DNA of 64,000 nt, taken from assembly GCF_027557445.1 (NCBI RefSeq), contig NZ_CP106841.1:2218001-2282000 (forward strand), written 5' to 3'. Shown here one piece after another: positions 40,535-50,282 of the stretch. Position numbers and translations under genes: made by a program. Position 1 is the stretch's first letter. Each line of letters starts with the position of its first letter. This DNA is from Paenalcaligenes faecalis. GTDB taxonomy: Bacteria; Pseudomonadota; Gammaproteobacteria; Burkholderiales; Burkholderiaceae_B. Below the pieces are notes generated by a model. That model did no database searches and was not told the origin of the DNA. It worked only from the letters and a program-made list of their open reading frames with translations.

Positions 40535-41515
40535 ATGTCAAATACTACTGAATTTCCAACCAAAGCTGAATTAAAACAAAAACACGAAAACAATAAACTA
40601 GAGAAGCGTTTATTAAGAGAAGCCGGTCGTGCGATTGGCGATTTTAATATGATCGAAGATGGCGACAAAGTCATGGTCTGTCTATCAGGGGGCAAAGACT
40701 CGTACGGTCTACTCGATATTTTACTCAAGCTAAAAGCTCGCGCGCCCATTCACTTTGATATAGTGGCTGTCAATCTAGATCAAAAACAGCCCGGTTTCCC
40801 TGATGATGTATTACCTAAATATCTAGAAAGCATTGGGGTGGATTATCATATTGAGACTCAAGACACCTACTCAATTGTAACTAGAGTGATTCCTGAGGGT
40901 AAAACATACTGCTCACTCTGCTCACGTCTGCGCAGAGGCATTTTATACCGTGTAGCCGAAGAGCTAGGTGCAACTAAAGTCGCTTTAGGGCATCATCGCG
41001 ATGATATTTTAGCCACGTTTTTTCTTAATCTATTTTATGGTGGTCGCCTAAAAGCCATGCCACCTAAATTGCAATCCGATAATGGCAAACATATCGTGAT
41101 TCGCCCCTTGGCATATGTAGCTGAAAAAGACCTTATTGCCTATGCCAAGCTGCGTGAATTCCCTATTATCCCCTGTAATTTATGCGGTTCCCAAGAAAAC
41201 CTAAAACGCCAAGAGGCAAATCGCATGATTGCCGAATGGGATCAGAAGTTTCCAGGCCGCACTTGGAATGTATTTGGTGCACTAAATGCCGTCGTTCCCT
41301 CTCATCTCATGGATAGAGAGCTATTTGATTTTCAAAATTTAAGCGTAACAGGGACGCCAAACCCTGACGGTGATACGGCCTTTGATGCACAGGATTTCAA
41401 ACAAGATCCAGCCGCAGTCCGATTTGGGGAGGACGAGTCGGACAGCGCAGAGCTAGACACCACCAACCCGATGCCTCGCGTTATCCCTTTACAACGCGTC
41501 CCTAGCGAAAGCTAA
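40535..41515 (+). CDS. ttcA: tRNA 2-thiocytidine synthetase TtcA
   Basis: The 326-residue enzyme thiolates cytidine 32 of several tRNAs. It has the PP-loop ATP site [10 protein letters not shown] (about residues 54-63) and two CxxC motifs, [10 protein letters not shown] and CNLCGSQ, which hold an iron-sulfur cluster. ALGHHRDD is the usual TtcA stretch. The C-terminal 40 residues are acidic and probably disordered. It ends the folM-folB-ttcA run and is followed by a plus-strand terminator. Confidence 0.93.
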   Translation: MSNTTEFPTKAELKQKHENNKLEKRLLREAGRAIGDFNMIEDGDKVMVCLSGGKDSYGLLDILLKLKARAPIHFDIVAVNLDQKQPGFPDDVLPKYLESIGVDYHIETQDTYSIVTRVIPEGKTYCSLCSRLRRGILYRVAEELGATKVALGHHRDDILATFFLNLFYGGRLKAMPPKLQSDNGKHIVIRPLAYVAEKDLIAYAKLREFPIIPCNLCGSQENLKRQEANRMIAEWDQKFPGRTWNVFGALNAVVPSHLMDRELFDFQNLSVTGTPNPDGDTAFDAQDFKQDPAAVRFGEDESDSAELDTTNPMPRVIPLQRVPSES

Positions 41516-41532
41516 TAAAACGCATTATCAAC

Positions 41533-41565
41533 TAGCGGCTATATTGATTAGCCGCTATTTTTTAT
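41533..41565 (+). terminator. Rho-independent terminator after ttcA
   Basis: A 9-bp perfect stem TAGCGGCTA / TAGCCGCTA with a 7-base loop is followed by six T on the plus strand. It lies 18 bases beyond the ttcA stop and ahead of the convergent XRE gene. On the minus strand no T run follows, so it mainly serves ttcA. Confidence 0.85.
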
Positions 41566-41581
41566 TCTCTACCCACGATGG

Positions 41582-42418
41582 CTAGCTAACCGCTGTCTCA
41601 CCAGACGGTAATAACATAACCAGTTTGCAATCAGTTCGTACCGCCAATCGAAAAGTAAACTGCTGAAACACCAAACCACCCTGTAGCGGGTGATTAAACT
41701 CACGCACCCCGCCCTCTCGCTCCGTCACCATTTGCCGCCCCCACCACTGAGTAAATACAGGACTTTGCTCTTGTAGCTCGGCGACTAAAGCCCGCACCTC
41801 TGGCTCATCTACATGCACGCCCACATCAGCCCGAAACTCAGCCACCACACGTCGCGCACGCTGCTCCCACCCCACCACTAAATCTCTAGCTGCTGCATCC
41901 AAAAAGATATAGCGTAATAAGTTTGGCTTAGCACTGTTATCAGGCCAACCAGCAAATAGATCCAATAACGCCGTATTACGGGTCAATACATTCCAGCTAC
42001 GATCCAAAATGTAGGCGGGTGCTGCGATATGATCCACACAGTCGCTCAGTCCCTGAGGCAAAGGTTTAAGCACCGCCTTATCTGCCTCTGGATCAGTACA
42101 TTCAGCCAAATCAAATAAATACTGTCGCTCAGCACGTGATAGTTTCAGTGTTTTCGCTAAACGAGCACAAACAGTGGGCGAGACAGACACATTTCTACCT
42201 TGCTCAATCCAGGTATACCACGTCACACTAATAGAGCATAATTGGGCGATTTCCTCTCGGCGTAAACCGGGCGTGCGCCTACGCGCGCCCAAGGGCAAGC
42301 CCCAATCTTGGGGCTGCACATGAGCCCGGGCTTCGCGCAAAAAATTACCCAATACTTTGCGCCGCAATGCCGCGGATGTAATCTGCGCTGCAGCGATCTC
42401 TACGTTATCTGTCGCCAT
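41582..42418 (-). CDS. XRE-family regulator with MmyB-like ligand-binding domain
   Basis: The 278-residue protein has an N-terminal helix-turn-helix (GARRRTPGLRREEIAQLCSISVTWYTWIEQGRNVSVS, positions 42190-42300) followed by a C-terminal domain of the MmyB/MLTR type (AYILDRSWNVLTRNTALLDLFAG, then REFNHPLQGGLVFQQFTFRL). This layout is common in proteobacterial and actinobacterial regulators that often control an adjacent gene, but the neighbouring genes here (ttcA convergent, thiG divergent) are housekeeping. Target and ligand are unknown. Confidence 0.85.
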   Translation of the reverse strand: MATDNVEIAAAQITSAALRRKVLGNFLREARAHVQPQDWGLPLGARRRTPGLRREEIAQLCSISVTWYTWIEQGRNVSVSPTVCARLAKTLKLSRAERQYLFDLAECTDPEADKAVLKPLPQGLSDCVDHIAAPAYILDRSWNVLTRNTALLDLFAGWPDNSAKPNLLRYIFLDAAARDLVVGWEQRARRVVAEFRADVGVHVDEPEVRALVAELQEQSPVFTQWWGRQMVTEREGGVREFNHPLQGGLVFQQFTFRLAVRTDCKLVMLLPSGETAVS

Positions 42419-42696
42419 TGACCTCGTTCGTCACCCTGTAAATCATCATTTTCAAATAATCAACGCGTTTTATTCGCCTTGTTTTTATGAAAATCATTGT
42501 ACAACCCAGACCCATCAACAACGCAACTCATTAACCTCTCATTACGCTTAGCCCCTACCGTACAGTCCTAAACTAAGCAAATACCTCCGCATCCCATCTA
42601 GCAGAGACGGTTTTACCAACTAAAACTTACTAAATCGTTTATGCTTAGGGGTATTATTTAGGCTGTAACAACAGCCACCAACTGATATCTATCACT
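42419..42696. other. Divergent intergenic region between the XRE gene and thiG
   Basis: These 278 bases separate the XRE regulator (minus) from thiG (plus). They hold no gene longer than a few codons. A TPP riboswitch was looked for because thiG follows, but the conserved CTGAGA and the second pyrophosphate-binding part are absent. No clear promoter was chosen. Confidence 0.4.
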
Positions 42697-43509
42697 ATGA
42701 TGCAAACTACCCCTAACGATCCTTTTATTATTGCTGGAAAAACCTACTCCTCACGTCTCTTAGTAGGCACGGGTAAATATAAAGACTTTGAAGAAACTCG
42801 CAAAGCCATTGATGTCAGTGGCGCAGAGATTATCACGGTTGCGATACGTCGTACCAATATCGGTCAAGACCCAAATCAACCGAGCTTACTTGATTACGTT
42901 CCACCCTCAAAATTCACGATTTTGCCTAATACTGCCGGCTGCTACACCGCTGATGATGCGGTACGTACTTTACGCTTAGCTCGTGAACTCTTAGATGGTC
43001 ACAACTTAGTCAAACTCGAAGTCCTTGGCGATGCAAACAACTTGTTCCCTAACATGCCTGAAACCTTAAAAGCCGCTAAAACCCTAGTGGACGAAGGTTT
43101 CGATGTCATGGTGTATTGCGCTGACGATCCGATTCAATGCAAGATGCTTGAGGACATTGGTTGTATTGCCATTATGCCTTTAGCCTCATTAATTGGTTCC
43201 GGCATGGGAATCATTAACCCGTGGAATTTGCGTCTTATTATTGATCAGTCCTCTGTGCCTGTATTGGTTGATGCTGGCGTAGGGACGGCATCTGATGCCA
43301 CGATTGCCATGGAACTAGGCTGCGATGGGATCTTAATGAATACCGCTATTGCAGGGGCTAAAGACCCTATTCTAATGGCTGCCGCCATGAAACACGGTGT
43401 ACTTGCAGGTCGTCAAGCTTATTTAGCTGGTCGTATCCCCCGCAAATACTATGATGCAGACCCTAGCTCTCCTGCCGAGGGCTTAATCCACTCTCGTACT
43501 AATGCATAG
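42697..43509 (+). CDS. thiG: Thiazole synthase ThiG
   Basis: The 270-residue enzyme builds the thiazole ring of thiamine from deoxyxylulose 5-phosphate, a dehydroglycine and sulfur from ThiS. Family features are [40 protein letters not shown] and the catalytic Lys in [16 protein letters not shown]-like [20 protein letters not shown] follows. The expected sulfur carrier thiS is not immediately upstream. thiG overlaps thiD by 8 bases. Confidence 0.95.
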   Translation: MMQTTPNDPFIIAGKTYSSRLLVGTGKYKDFEETRKAIDVSGAEIITVAIRRTNIGQDPNQPSLLDYVPPSKFTILPNTAGCYTADDAVRTLRLARELLDGHNLVKLEVLGDANNLFPNMPETLKAAKTLVDEGFDVMVYCADDPIQCKMLEDIGCIAIMPLASLIGSGMGIINPWNLRLIIDQSSVPVLVDAGVGTASDATIAMELGCDGILMNTAIAGAKDPILMAAAMKHGVLAGRQAYLAGRIPRKYYDADPSSPAEGLIHSRTNA

Positions 43510-44335
43510 AACTATTCCTAATACCCTAACTATCGCTGGCGTAGACCCCTCAGGGGGCGCTGGCGTTTTAGCCGATATTAAAGCCATGAGCGCCTTGGGT
43601 GCTTATGCTACTGGTGTAATTGCCGCTCTTACCTCACAAAGCACCCAAGGTGTGACAGGTATTTATCCTGTGGATCCCAGCTTCATTAAACAGCAAATTG
43701 ATACACTGTTTAATGATGTACGCATTGATGCTGTCAAAATTGGAATGCTTGGGCAACAACCGGTTATCCGTACAGTGGTAGATGCCTTAGCTCAGTGGAA
43801 ACCTAAATATCTGGTTTTAGACCCTGTTATGGTGGCGAAAAGTGGTGATCACTTATTAGAAAAAGCAGCTACCTCTGAGATGCGAGAGGCCATGCTTCCG
43901 TTATCCACCATGATTACCCCAAATCTACCCGAGGCAGGGGTATTGCTTGAAATGCGTCCCGCTGAAACCGTAAAAGAAATGTATGGGGTCGCTGAGAAAC
44001 TACGTCGTTTAATGGCTGACAAAGAAGATCGCTGGGTCTTTTTGAAAGGTGGGCATCTACCTGGCCCTGAATGCACGGACTTGCTCTATAACGGCGATAA
44101 AATGATTGAAATGCCTGCCCAACGTATCAATACAAAAAATACGCATGGTACAGGTTGCACCCTTTCTGCTGCTCTGGCGGCTCTGTTACCCCAAACTACC
44201 GATGCAGTGCAAGCCGCTAAAGCCGCTAAAGAATACCTCTATAAAGCCATTGCTCGTTCTGGGGACTTAACCGTGGGCTCTGGACATGGCCCTGTCAATC
44301 ATTTTCATGCTTGGTGGCAGCCCATTACCCCTTAA
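43502..44335 (+). CDS. thiD: Hydroxymethylpyrimidine / phosphomethylpyrimidine kinase ThiD
   Basis: The 277-residue ribokinase-fold enzyme phosphorylates HMP and HMP-P for thiamine synthesis. The N-terminus [24 protein letters not shown] and the ATP-site motif [17 protein letters not shown] near the end are hallmarks. It overlaps thiG by 8 bases, so the two thiamine branches are made together. A thiE gene is not seen nearby. Confidence 0.95.
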   Translation: MHRTIPNTLTIAGVDPSGGAGVLADIKAMSALGAYATGVIAALTSQSTQGVTGIYPVDPSFIKQQIDTLFNDVRIDAVKIGMLGQQPVIRTVVDALAQWKPKYLVLDPVMVAKSGDHLLEKAATSEMREAMLPLSTMITPNLPEAGVLLEMRPAETVKEMYGVAEKLRRLMADKEDRWVFLKGGHLPGPECTDLLYNGDKMIEMPAQRINTKNTHGTGCTLSAALAALLPQTTDAVQAAKAAKEYLYKAIARSGDLTVGSGHGPVNHFHAWWQPITP

Positions 44336-44337
44336 TT

Positions 44338-45078
44338 ATGACAAAAATCTCTATGAATTATCCGTTAACAGGCATTATTGTTGCCATGCAAGAAGAACTC
44401 GAAGTCATCTTGCAGTCATTAGATAAAGAAAAAACCGTAGACCGTGCTGGTATGCAGTTTCATGTAGGCCATTATGCCGGACGCCCTGTTGTGGCGGTTA
44501 TTTGTGGGATTGGCAAGGTCAATGCCGCCCTCTGTACCCAAATTATGATTTCAGAATTTAAAACAGAGCAAATCATCAATCTGGGGGTTGCAGGCGGCTT
44601 AGGCGCTGACATTAAGCCGGGGGATATCGTCATCTCAGACTCCCTCGTGCAGCATGATATGGATGTCAGTGTATTTGACTTGCCTAAAGGACAAATCCCA
44701 CGCTTAGACGTCTTCGACTTCAAAGCCGACCCAAAAATGCTTCAAGCCGCGATCAGTGCCAGTGAGCAAATTACGGAACATAATCATTTTGTAGGTCGTA
44801 TTGTTACAGGTGATCAGTTTGTCGCCAGCCCCGAGGGAGCCAAGGCTCTGCATGAGGACTTCAATGCCCTTGCCTGTGAAATGGAAGGGGCAAGCATCGC
44901 CCATGTGTGTCACGTCAACCATATTCCTTTCGTTTGCATACGTTCTATTTCAGACAATGCAAACAGTGGTGCGCACATGGATTTTGCACAATTCACCCCT
45001 ATTGCGGTAGCCAATGCCAGTGTGTTGTTGCAAAATATGATTCCACTCTGTGACGCAACTGCACCCGCTCACGCGTAG
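44338..45078 (+). CDS. mtnN: 5'-methylthioadenosine / S-adenosylhomocysteine nucleosidase
   Basis: The enzyme hydrolyses MTA and SAH to free adenine, removing SAM by-products. The conserved body starts at TGIIVAMQEELE; the ATG at 44338 (two bases after the thiD stop) or the one five codons later could begin it, and neither has a good ribosome-binding site. About 246 residues. Typical motifs are GVAGGLGADIKPGDIVISD, the FVASPEGAKAL stretch, CEMEGASIAHVC with the substrate-binding Glu, and the catalytic Asp in RSISDNAN. It follows thiD directly. Confidence 0.92.
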   Translation: MTKISMNYPLTGIIVAMQEELEVILQSLDKEKTVDRAGMQFHVGHYAGRPVVAVICGIGKVNAALCTQIMISEFKTEQIINLGVAGGLGADIKPGDIVISDSLVQHDMDVSVFDLPKGQIPRLDVFDFKADPKMLQAAISASEQITEHNHFVGRIVTGDQFVASPEGAKALHEDFNALACEMEGASIAHVCHVNHIPFVCIRSISDNANSGAHMDFAQFTPIAVANASVLLQNMIPLCDATAPAHA

Positions 45079-45153
45079 TTCAAGGCATAATAATGCCATG
45101 GCGTAGGTTCTACCTACTATTTCTCTTATTGTCCTGCTCACGTAAAAACTGCT

Positions 45154-45834
45154 ATGAAAATAAACGCGCTGTCTGAAATCGAACTCGCCCGCTATTACAT
45201 GGTTGAACAACAAATTCGTCCTTGGTATGTAGAGGATGAGAAAGTCCTGCAGGCGCTATTTGATGTGCCACGCGAAAAATTTGTTCCTCCGTCTCTCAAA
45301 GGTATGGCTTTTGCAGACACCGAAGTTCCTCTCATTATTGATTCTGTGGATACCAATGAGTACATGCTAAAACCAGTCATTGAGGCTCGTTTAGCCGTAG
45401 AGCTTCAACTGCAACCTACTGATGGCGTTCTGGAAATTGGCACAGGCTCTGGCTACCAAGCCGCTTTACTATCCCGTCTTGCTCAACAGGTCACCACCGT
45501 AGAAATCAACAGCACCTTAGCGGCTTTTGCGACTGAGAATCTACTGCGTCAACAGGCTCTAAACGTCAATGTTGAAATTGGTGATGCTCACGAGGGTTGG
45601 GGCACAACTGAATATGATGCTATCTTACTGACTGGTTCAGTTCCAGTTGTACCTGATGCACTTAAATACCAATTGTGTATTGGTGGCCGATTAGTCGCCG
45701 TTGTAGGCAGTAGTCCTGTCATGACAGCTATCCGTATTACCCGCACCAGTGCGGCAAGCTTTGATACCACCCCTCTGTTTGACACCGTCATCAAACCGTT
45801 GCGTGGTAGCCGCGTTTCTCGCTTTAACTTCTAA
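45154..45834 (+). CDS. Protein-L-isoaspartate O-methyltransferase family protein
   Basis: The 226-residue class I methyltransferase belongs to the PIMT family. It has the SAM site VLEIGTGSGYQAALLSRLAQQVTTVEI (positions 45425-45505) and family segments MVEQQIRPW and DVPREKFVP. In betaproteobacteria this version lies before a tolC-like gene, as here (4 bases). It lacks the extended C-terminus of E. coli Pcm, so repair of isoaspartyl residues is likely but not certain. Confidence 0.85.
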   Translation: MKINALSEIELARYYMVEQQIRPWYVEDEKVLQALFDVPREKFVPPSLKGMAFADTEVPLIIDSVDTNEYMLKPVIEARLAVELQLQPTDGVLEIGTGSGYQAALLSRLAQQVTTVEINSTLAAFATENLLRQQALNVNVEIGDAHEGWGTTEYDAILLTGSVPVVPDALKYQLCIGGRLVAVVGSSPVMTAIRITRTSAASFDTTPLFDTVIKPLRGSRVSRFNF

Positions 45835-45837
45835 ACA

Positions 45838-47166
45838 ATGTGCATACGGCTGCTTTTTACGGTAACTATTAGTTTTTGCGCAGCCTTTGCACAGGCTACG
45901 CCTGCCTTAGATTTATGGCAGGCATGGCAACTAGCCCAACAACGTGACCCCATCTATGCGGCACAACAAGCCAGCACCCAAGCTAATCAAGAGCTAATTA
46001 CACAAGCCAGAGCTCAATTACTACCTGCTATTGATGCTGTGGCCTCCGTGCAGCACAACGACAGTAGACGGGCTAGTCGTCTAAACAGAGGCAGCAACTC
46101 AAACCTAAATCAGTGGCAACTACGACTTAGCCAGCCTTTACTAGACCTAAGTGCTATTGCCCAGTTTGAGCGCTCCCGATATTTAGCTGCGATCGCTGTA
46201 TTTGATTTAGAAAATGCCAAAAACGAACTCGCTTTACGGGTCACTCAGGCGTACTTTGATGTGTTAGCGTCTCAAGATACGCTAAAATCTCTACAAGCTC
46301 AACATCACGCGGTAGAACAGCAGCTTCTTTCCGCACAACATGCTTTCGAGCTAGGTGGGGCTACCATCACCGATACCCACGAGGCACAATCTCGCTTAGA
46401 CCTGCTCAAAGCTCAGCTCATTACTACTCAGAGCCAACTACAAAATAAACAGCATGCATTGAGTCGTATTGTAGGAGAGCCTGTACCGCTTTTGGCCCCT
46501 TTAAATCCACATGCCAATTTGCCTGCCCCAGAACCCGCCAACCCAGAGGCTTGGACTACTCAAGCCTCCTTGAGCAATTTGGCCGTAGCAAAAGCTAATT
46601 TAGCCGTACAAGCACAACAATACCAACTGAAGGCAAGCCAACGCGAACATGCTCCTACCGTCTCTTTACAGGCCCGTGGCGGCAGCCAAAGCAATCAAGG
46701 CATCTATGGCCCCAACACTAGCCCTCGATCCTTAGACAGCAGTGTTGGCCTTGAGCTATCCATCCCTTTGTATAAGGGGGGAGCCATTTCCTCCCGAGTT
46801 CGTGAACATGCCTCTGTACTACAACAAAGGTATGCGGAACATGAAAATATTCGTCGGCAAACCGAGGAAAGCACGCTTAATTTTTTCACCAATGTCACGG
46901 CGGGTTTACTGCAAGTCAAGGCCCTAGAATCCGCAGAGCAATCGAGTCTGGCCTCCGTTCAAGCCAACCAAACCGCCTATGAAATTGGGGTACGTATCAA
47001 TATTGATGTGTTAAATGCCCAGCAACAACTCTACGAAACTCAACGGGCATTGGCCCAAGCTCGTTACAACACCTTAATTCAAGGCCTACAACTAAAAAAC
47101 GCAGCAGGTCAACTCTCTGAGGATGACATCGCTGCCATCAGTCGCCTACTTATTCCTGCCCCATAA
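45838..47166 (+). CDS. tolC: TolC-family outer-membrane efflux protein
   Basis: The 442-residue protein starts with a signal peptide (likely cleaved after AQA) and has two repeated OEP domains forming long alpha-helical hairpins, with ALDLWQAWQLAQQRDPIYAAQQAS at the N-terminus and the mirrored ANQTAYEIGVRINIDVLNAQQQLYETQRALAQARY at the C-terminal half. TolC forms the outer-membrane channel for type I secretion and tripartite efflux. It begins 3 bases after the methyltransferase stop. No inner-membrane pump genes are nearby. Confidence 0.9.
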   Translation: MCIRLLFTVTISFCAAFAQATPALDLWQAWQLAQQRDPIYAAQQASTQANQELITQARAQLLPAIDAVASVQHNDSRRASRLNRGSNSNLNQWQLRLSQPLLDLSAIAQFERSRYLAAIAVFDLENAKNELALRVTQAYFDVLASQDTLKSLQAQHHAVEQQLLSAQHAFELGGATITDTHEAQSRLDLLKAQLITTQSQLQNKQHALSRIVGEPVPLLAPLNPHANLPAPEPANPEAWTTQASLSNLAVAKANLAVQAQQYQLKASQREHAPTVSLQARGGSQSNQGIYGPNTSPRSLDSSVGLELSIPLYKGGAISSRVREHASVLQQRYAEHENIRRQTEESTLNFFTNVTAGLLQVKALESAEQSSLASVQANQTAYEIGVRINIDVLNAQQQLYETQRALAQARYNTLIQGLQLKNAAGQLSEDDIAAISRLLIPAP

Positions 47167-47196
47167 AAAAACACATAGTTTGACCTATGTGTTTTT
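47166..47196 (+). terminator. Bidirectional rho-independent terminator after tolC
   Basis: A 12-bp stem AAAAACACATAG / CTATGTGTTTTT with a 6-base loop overlaps the tolC stop and precedes the convergent hldE2 gene (ends 47220). Its A/T runs suit both directions. Confidence 0.9.
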
Positions 47197-47219
47197 AATA
47201 AAATATGCTGACTAAACCG

Positions 47220-47699
47220 CTATTGACGAATCTTTTCTACTAAAGAGGTCGTTGATCGGTCAAACTCAATCGCAATGGCTACAGCATCGCCTCCCCAGCT
47301 ACGCACTAAAGCCGTCTCTGGCAAAGTCTCCATATCATAATCCCCCCCTTTCACAATCAGGTCTGGCTTTAACTCAGAAATGATTTGCTCGGGGGTAGAC
47401 TCTGTAAACAAGGTAACAGCTGTGGTAGAGGCCAATGCTGCCAATAGCGCACAACGATCTACCTCGTTATTGATGGGACGATCATCCCCTTTATTTAACG
47501 TGCGCACAGAGGCATCCGAATTGACGGCCACAATTAATGTGGCCCCCAACTGAGCAGCTTGATCTAAGTAACTAGCATGTCCTCGGTGCAAAATATCAAA
47601 CACACCGTTTGTGAAGACAATAGGCCTCTGTAACTGTCCAGAAGCCACTGCTGCCACCAGATCGTGCCGTGCATACATTTTTTTTTCAAAAGCAGGCAT
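47220..47699 (-). CDS. rfaE2: D-glycero-beta-D-manno-heptose 1-phosphate adenylyltransferase (HldE domain II)
   Basis: The 159-residue nucleotidyltransferase activates heptose 1-phosphate with ATP to ADP-heptose for the LPS inner core. It has FTNGVFDILHRGHASYLDQA with the HxGH motif, VNSDASVRTLNKGDDRPIN, and VKGGDY...LPET in the C-terminal half. It is the stand-alone domain II; the kinase half must be elsewhere, which is usual in betaproteobacteria. It begins 5 bases after the ferritin-like gene. Confidence 0.92.
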   Translation of the reverse strand: MPAFEKKMYARHDLVAAVASGQLQRPIVFTNGVFDILHRGHASYLDQAAQLGATLIVAVNSDASVRTLNKGDDRPINNEVDRCALLAALASTTAVTLFTESTPEQIISELKPDLIVKGGDYDMETLPETALVRSWGGDAVAIAIEFDRSTTSLVEKIRQ

Positions 47700-47704
47700 A
47701 GCAA

Positions 47705-48559
47705 TTAGGCCGTAATGATTTTACGACTTAGGTCTTTGCGATAACGATTTAATGCGGAAGGAGACTCAAAGTCTTCACCCATGAGCAACGACATATTATG
47801 CAAAATCCTCGTGCTAACCTTGCCTTCCCATTCTTTATCAAAGCGAATTTGATTATCTAACCAATTCTCTAGCCAACCCGGCGAAGGCAGCTGAGACTGC
47901 ACAGTATCATTTGGATACATGTCTTTATTCACATGCAGATTGGTAGGATGCAGGGCTTGGGCCGTGCGATGCGCGGATGCCATTAAGACCCCGATTTTCG
48001 AGAAAGCCAAACGGGTCTCTAGTTCTGCCTGTTCAGTGCCACCTAGCTTTAATGCGCGACGCATATAACGTAAGTATGCTCCAGCATGGCGAGCCTCGTC
48101 TTGGGCCACGATTTGATAAATCGTTTTAATCACGGGTTCTGTATGCCAGTCTGCTGCACGTCTGTACCAATGATTTAATCGAATCTCACCACAAAAATGC
48201 AGCATCAATGTTTCCATGGCTGGGGCCGGATCAAACTCGAAACGTACCTTATGCAGCTCCTCTTCGGTAGGAACTAGCTCTGGACGGAAACGACGTAAAT
48301 ACTCGATCAGCACCAAAGAGTGTTTTTGCTCTTCAAAGAACCAAACCGACATAAACGCACAAAAATCACTGTCATCACGATTATCACGGAGAAACATCTC
48401 CGTTGCAGGCAAAGCGGCCCATTCCGTAATCGCATTCATTTTAATGGTGTAGGCTTGCTCATCAGTGAGCTTGCTACCATCAAATTCGTCCCAAGGAATA
48501 TCTTGTGCCATATTCCAACGGACAGCTTCCATGGATTTAAAAAGTTCAGGGTAAAGCAT
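47705..48559 (-). CDS. Ferritin-like diiron protein of unknown role
   Basis: The start at 48559 is chosen because TAAGGAT lies just before it. The 284-residue helical protein has two metal-ligand motifs, FFEEQKH and QDEARH, that are spaced as in ferritin-like or acyl-ACP-desaturase-like diiron enzymes. Further Glu/His ligands are available in ITEWAALPATEMF and HFCGEIRLNHWY. No signal peptide or membrane segment is seen. Neighbours are ubiB-ubiJ upstream and the heptose gene downstream. The diiron fold and its place beside ubiquinone genes allow an oxygenase or hydroxylase role, but this is inference; I do not recognise a named family. Confidence 0.65.
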   Translation of the reverse strand: MLYPELFKSMEAVRWNMAQDIPWDEFDGSKLTDEQAYTIKMNAITEWAALPATEMFLRDNRDDSDFCAFMSVWFFEEQKHSLVLIEYLRRFRPELVPTEEELHKVRFEFDPAPAMETLMLHFCGEIRLNHWYRRAADWHTEPVIKTIYQIVAQDEARHAGAYLRYMRRALKLGGTEQAELETRLAFSKIGVLMASAHRTAQALHPTNLHVNKDMYPNDTVQSQLPSPGWLENWLDNQIRFDKEWEGKVSTRILHNMSLLMGEDFESPSALNRYRKDLSRKIITA

Positions 48560-48617
48560 AGTTATCCTTATGAATTGTTTGAGTGGTAACAAGACACAAT
48601 GCTTACACCACCGCATT

Positions 48618-48666
48618 ACAAGTAGTAGCCGTTGGAAAAGTTATTCGTCTTAAGCCTACTACTTGT
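48618..48666. repeat. Perfect inverted repeat upstream of the ferritin-like gene
   Basis: ACAAGTAGTAG (48618-48628) is repeated in reverse complement as CTACTACTTGT (48656-48666), with 27 bases between. It lies between the ferritin-like gene start and the hairpin after ubiB. With no T run it does not look like a terminator; an operator or promoter element is possible. Confidence 0.55.
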
Positions 48667-48681
48667 TTCTATCAAAATGAT

Positions 48682-48707
48682 GGCACGTTGTGTGTGTGCA
48701 ACGTGCC
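48682..48707 (-). other. Perfect hairpin after ubiB
   Basis: GGCACGTTG and CAACGTGCC pair over 9 bp around an 8-base TG-repeat loop, 18 bases past the ubiB stop. There is no strong T run on the minus strand. It may end or stabilise the ubi transcript. The short direct repeat ATCAAAATGAT flanks it at 48671 and 48715. Confidence 0.5.
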
Positions 48708-48724
48708 TCTATAGATCAAAATGA

Positions 48725-50278
48725 TCAGCGGACTATTGCCCATAAAGCGACCACTACAGCAATAGCTAATACCGCACAAAGCGTAGCAACCAAACGATTG
48801 TTTTGTTGCTGTGCAGCCCGCAATAGTTTTAGCTCTTGTTGCAATTGGGGTAGATGGTCTGGGCGATTTAAATTTTCAACAACCAAACGAGGAATCTGCG
48901 GCAAAAGCTGCGACCACTGCCCAGCCTCTTGGGTCAGACGTTGCTTTAGACCTTGGAGCCCAACACGTTGATGCATCCAGTTTTCTAGGTAGGGTTTTGC
49001 CGTATCCCACAGATCTAATTCGGGGTCCAGCTCTCGGCCCATTCCCTCAACATTTAATAAGGTCTTTTGTAGCAAAACTAATTGAGGCTGAATTTCCACA
49101 TTAAACCGCCTAGAGGTCTGAAACAGGCGCAATAATACCTGACCTAACGAGATTTGGGATAGGGGCCTATCAAAATAAGGCTCACATACCGCACGAACAG
49201 CGCCTTCGAGTTCCTCTTCGCGCGTATCAGCAGGTGCCCAGCCTGACTCAATATGCAACTGAGCTACTCGACGATAATCACGTTGGAAAAAAGCCAAAAA
49301 ATTCTGCGCCAGATAGTTTTTATCGAACTCGGATAAGGAGCCAACAATCCCAAAATCTAAAGCAATATAACGCCCTAATGATTCAGGGGCATCTGACACA
49401 TAAATATTGCCGGGATGCATATCAGCATGAAAAAAACCATCACTAAACACCTGACTAAAAAACACCTCTACGCCTTTACGCGCCAAATCTTTTAAATCAA
49501 CCCCTGCCTCAATGAGACGGTCTATTTGGCTAACTGGGATGCCTTTCATGCGCTGCATTGTAAATACATTCGTGGCGCAATAGTCCCAATACACCTCTGG
49601 CACAATTAGTAAATTAGAGCGTCCTGTTTCTGGACCAAAATTACGGCGTAATTGACTACAGTTAGAGGCCTCGCGGATTAAGTCGAGCTCATCATGTAAG
49701 TATTTCTCAAACTCAGAAACCACCTCGCGCGGGCGCAGCCGACGCGCGTCGGCTAATAAGCGATGTACCAAATGCGCAAAAGTACGCATTAAAGCGAGAT
49801 CTTTATCGATCACGTCTCGCATACCTGGACGCAACACCTTTACCGCTGCCTCTCGCCCATCTTGCAAAATAGCAAAATGCACCTGTGCAATGGAGGCTGA
49901 GGCGACCGGGTCTACGTCAAAATGCTTAAAAATAACGTGCGGAGAAGCCCCTAAGGCTTTTTCTACGGTTTTAGCGGCAAGCTCGGAAGAAAAGGGAGGA
50001 ACGCGATCCTGCAAAGAGGCTAGTTCTGCTGCAATGTCAGCAGGAATCAAATCGCGTCGGGTGGATAGCACCTGTCCGAATTTAACAAAAACAGGGCCTA
50101 ATGATTCCAATGCCAAACGTAAGCGCACCCCTCGACTATGCTTAGGTTGACGGCCTAAGCGCACCCATCGTAATAGACGGTATGCCCAAGGGTGTTGGAT
50201 ACTGGATAAAACCAATTCGTCCAAACGGTATTTGAACGCAATGTACATAATAAAGATAAAACGACTGATCCGTGACAT
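48725..50278 (-). CDS. ubiB: Ubiquinone biosynthesis accessory kinase-like protein UbiB
   Basis: The 517-residue ABC1/ADCK-family protein is needed for ubiquinone synthesis. The family motif [14 protein letters not shown] near residue 66 is the KxGQ signature. [10 protein letters not shown], the VKVLRPGM segment and the kinase-like [13 protein letters not shown] and [11 protein letters not shown] follow. One or two membrane helices near the C-terminus ([21 protein letters not shown]) are normal for UbiB. It is 4 bases after ubiJ. Confidence 0.93.
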   Translation of the reverse strand: MSRISRFIFIMYIAFKYRLDELVLSSIQHPWAYRLLRWVRLGRQPKHSRGVRLRLALESLGPVFVKFGQVLSTRRDLIPADIAAELASLQDRVPPFSSELAAKTVEKALGASPHVIFKHFDVDPVASASIAQVHFAILQDGREAAVKVLRPGMRDVIDKDLALMRTFAHLVHRLLADARRLRPREVVSEFEKYLHDELDLIREASNCSQLRRNFGPETGRSNLLIVPEVYWDYCATNVFTMQRMKGIPVSQIDRLIEAGVDLKDLARKGVEVFFSQVFSDGFFHADMHPGNIYVSDAPESLGRYIALDFGIVGSLSEFDKNYLAQNFLAFFQRDYRRVAQLHIESGWAPADTREEELEGAVRAVCEPYFDRPLSQISLGQVLLRLFQTSRRFNVEIQPQLVLLQKTLLNVEGMGRELDPELDLWDTAKPYLENWMHQRVGLQGLKQRLTQEAGQWSQLLPQIPRLVVENLNRPDHLPQLQQELKLLRAAQQQNNRLVATLCAVLAIAVVVALWAIVR

Positions 50279-50282
50279 CGCT

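Noticed and set aside
42419-42696. Possible TPP riboswitch upstream of thiG
   Set aside because: The conserved CTGAGA and the CCTGATCTGG-type second half are absent on the plus strand.
48682-48707. Hairpin with TG-repeat loop as a rho-independent terminator
   Set aside because: No T run follows on either strand, so it is listed only as a hairpin.
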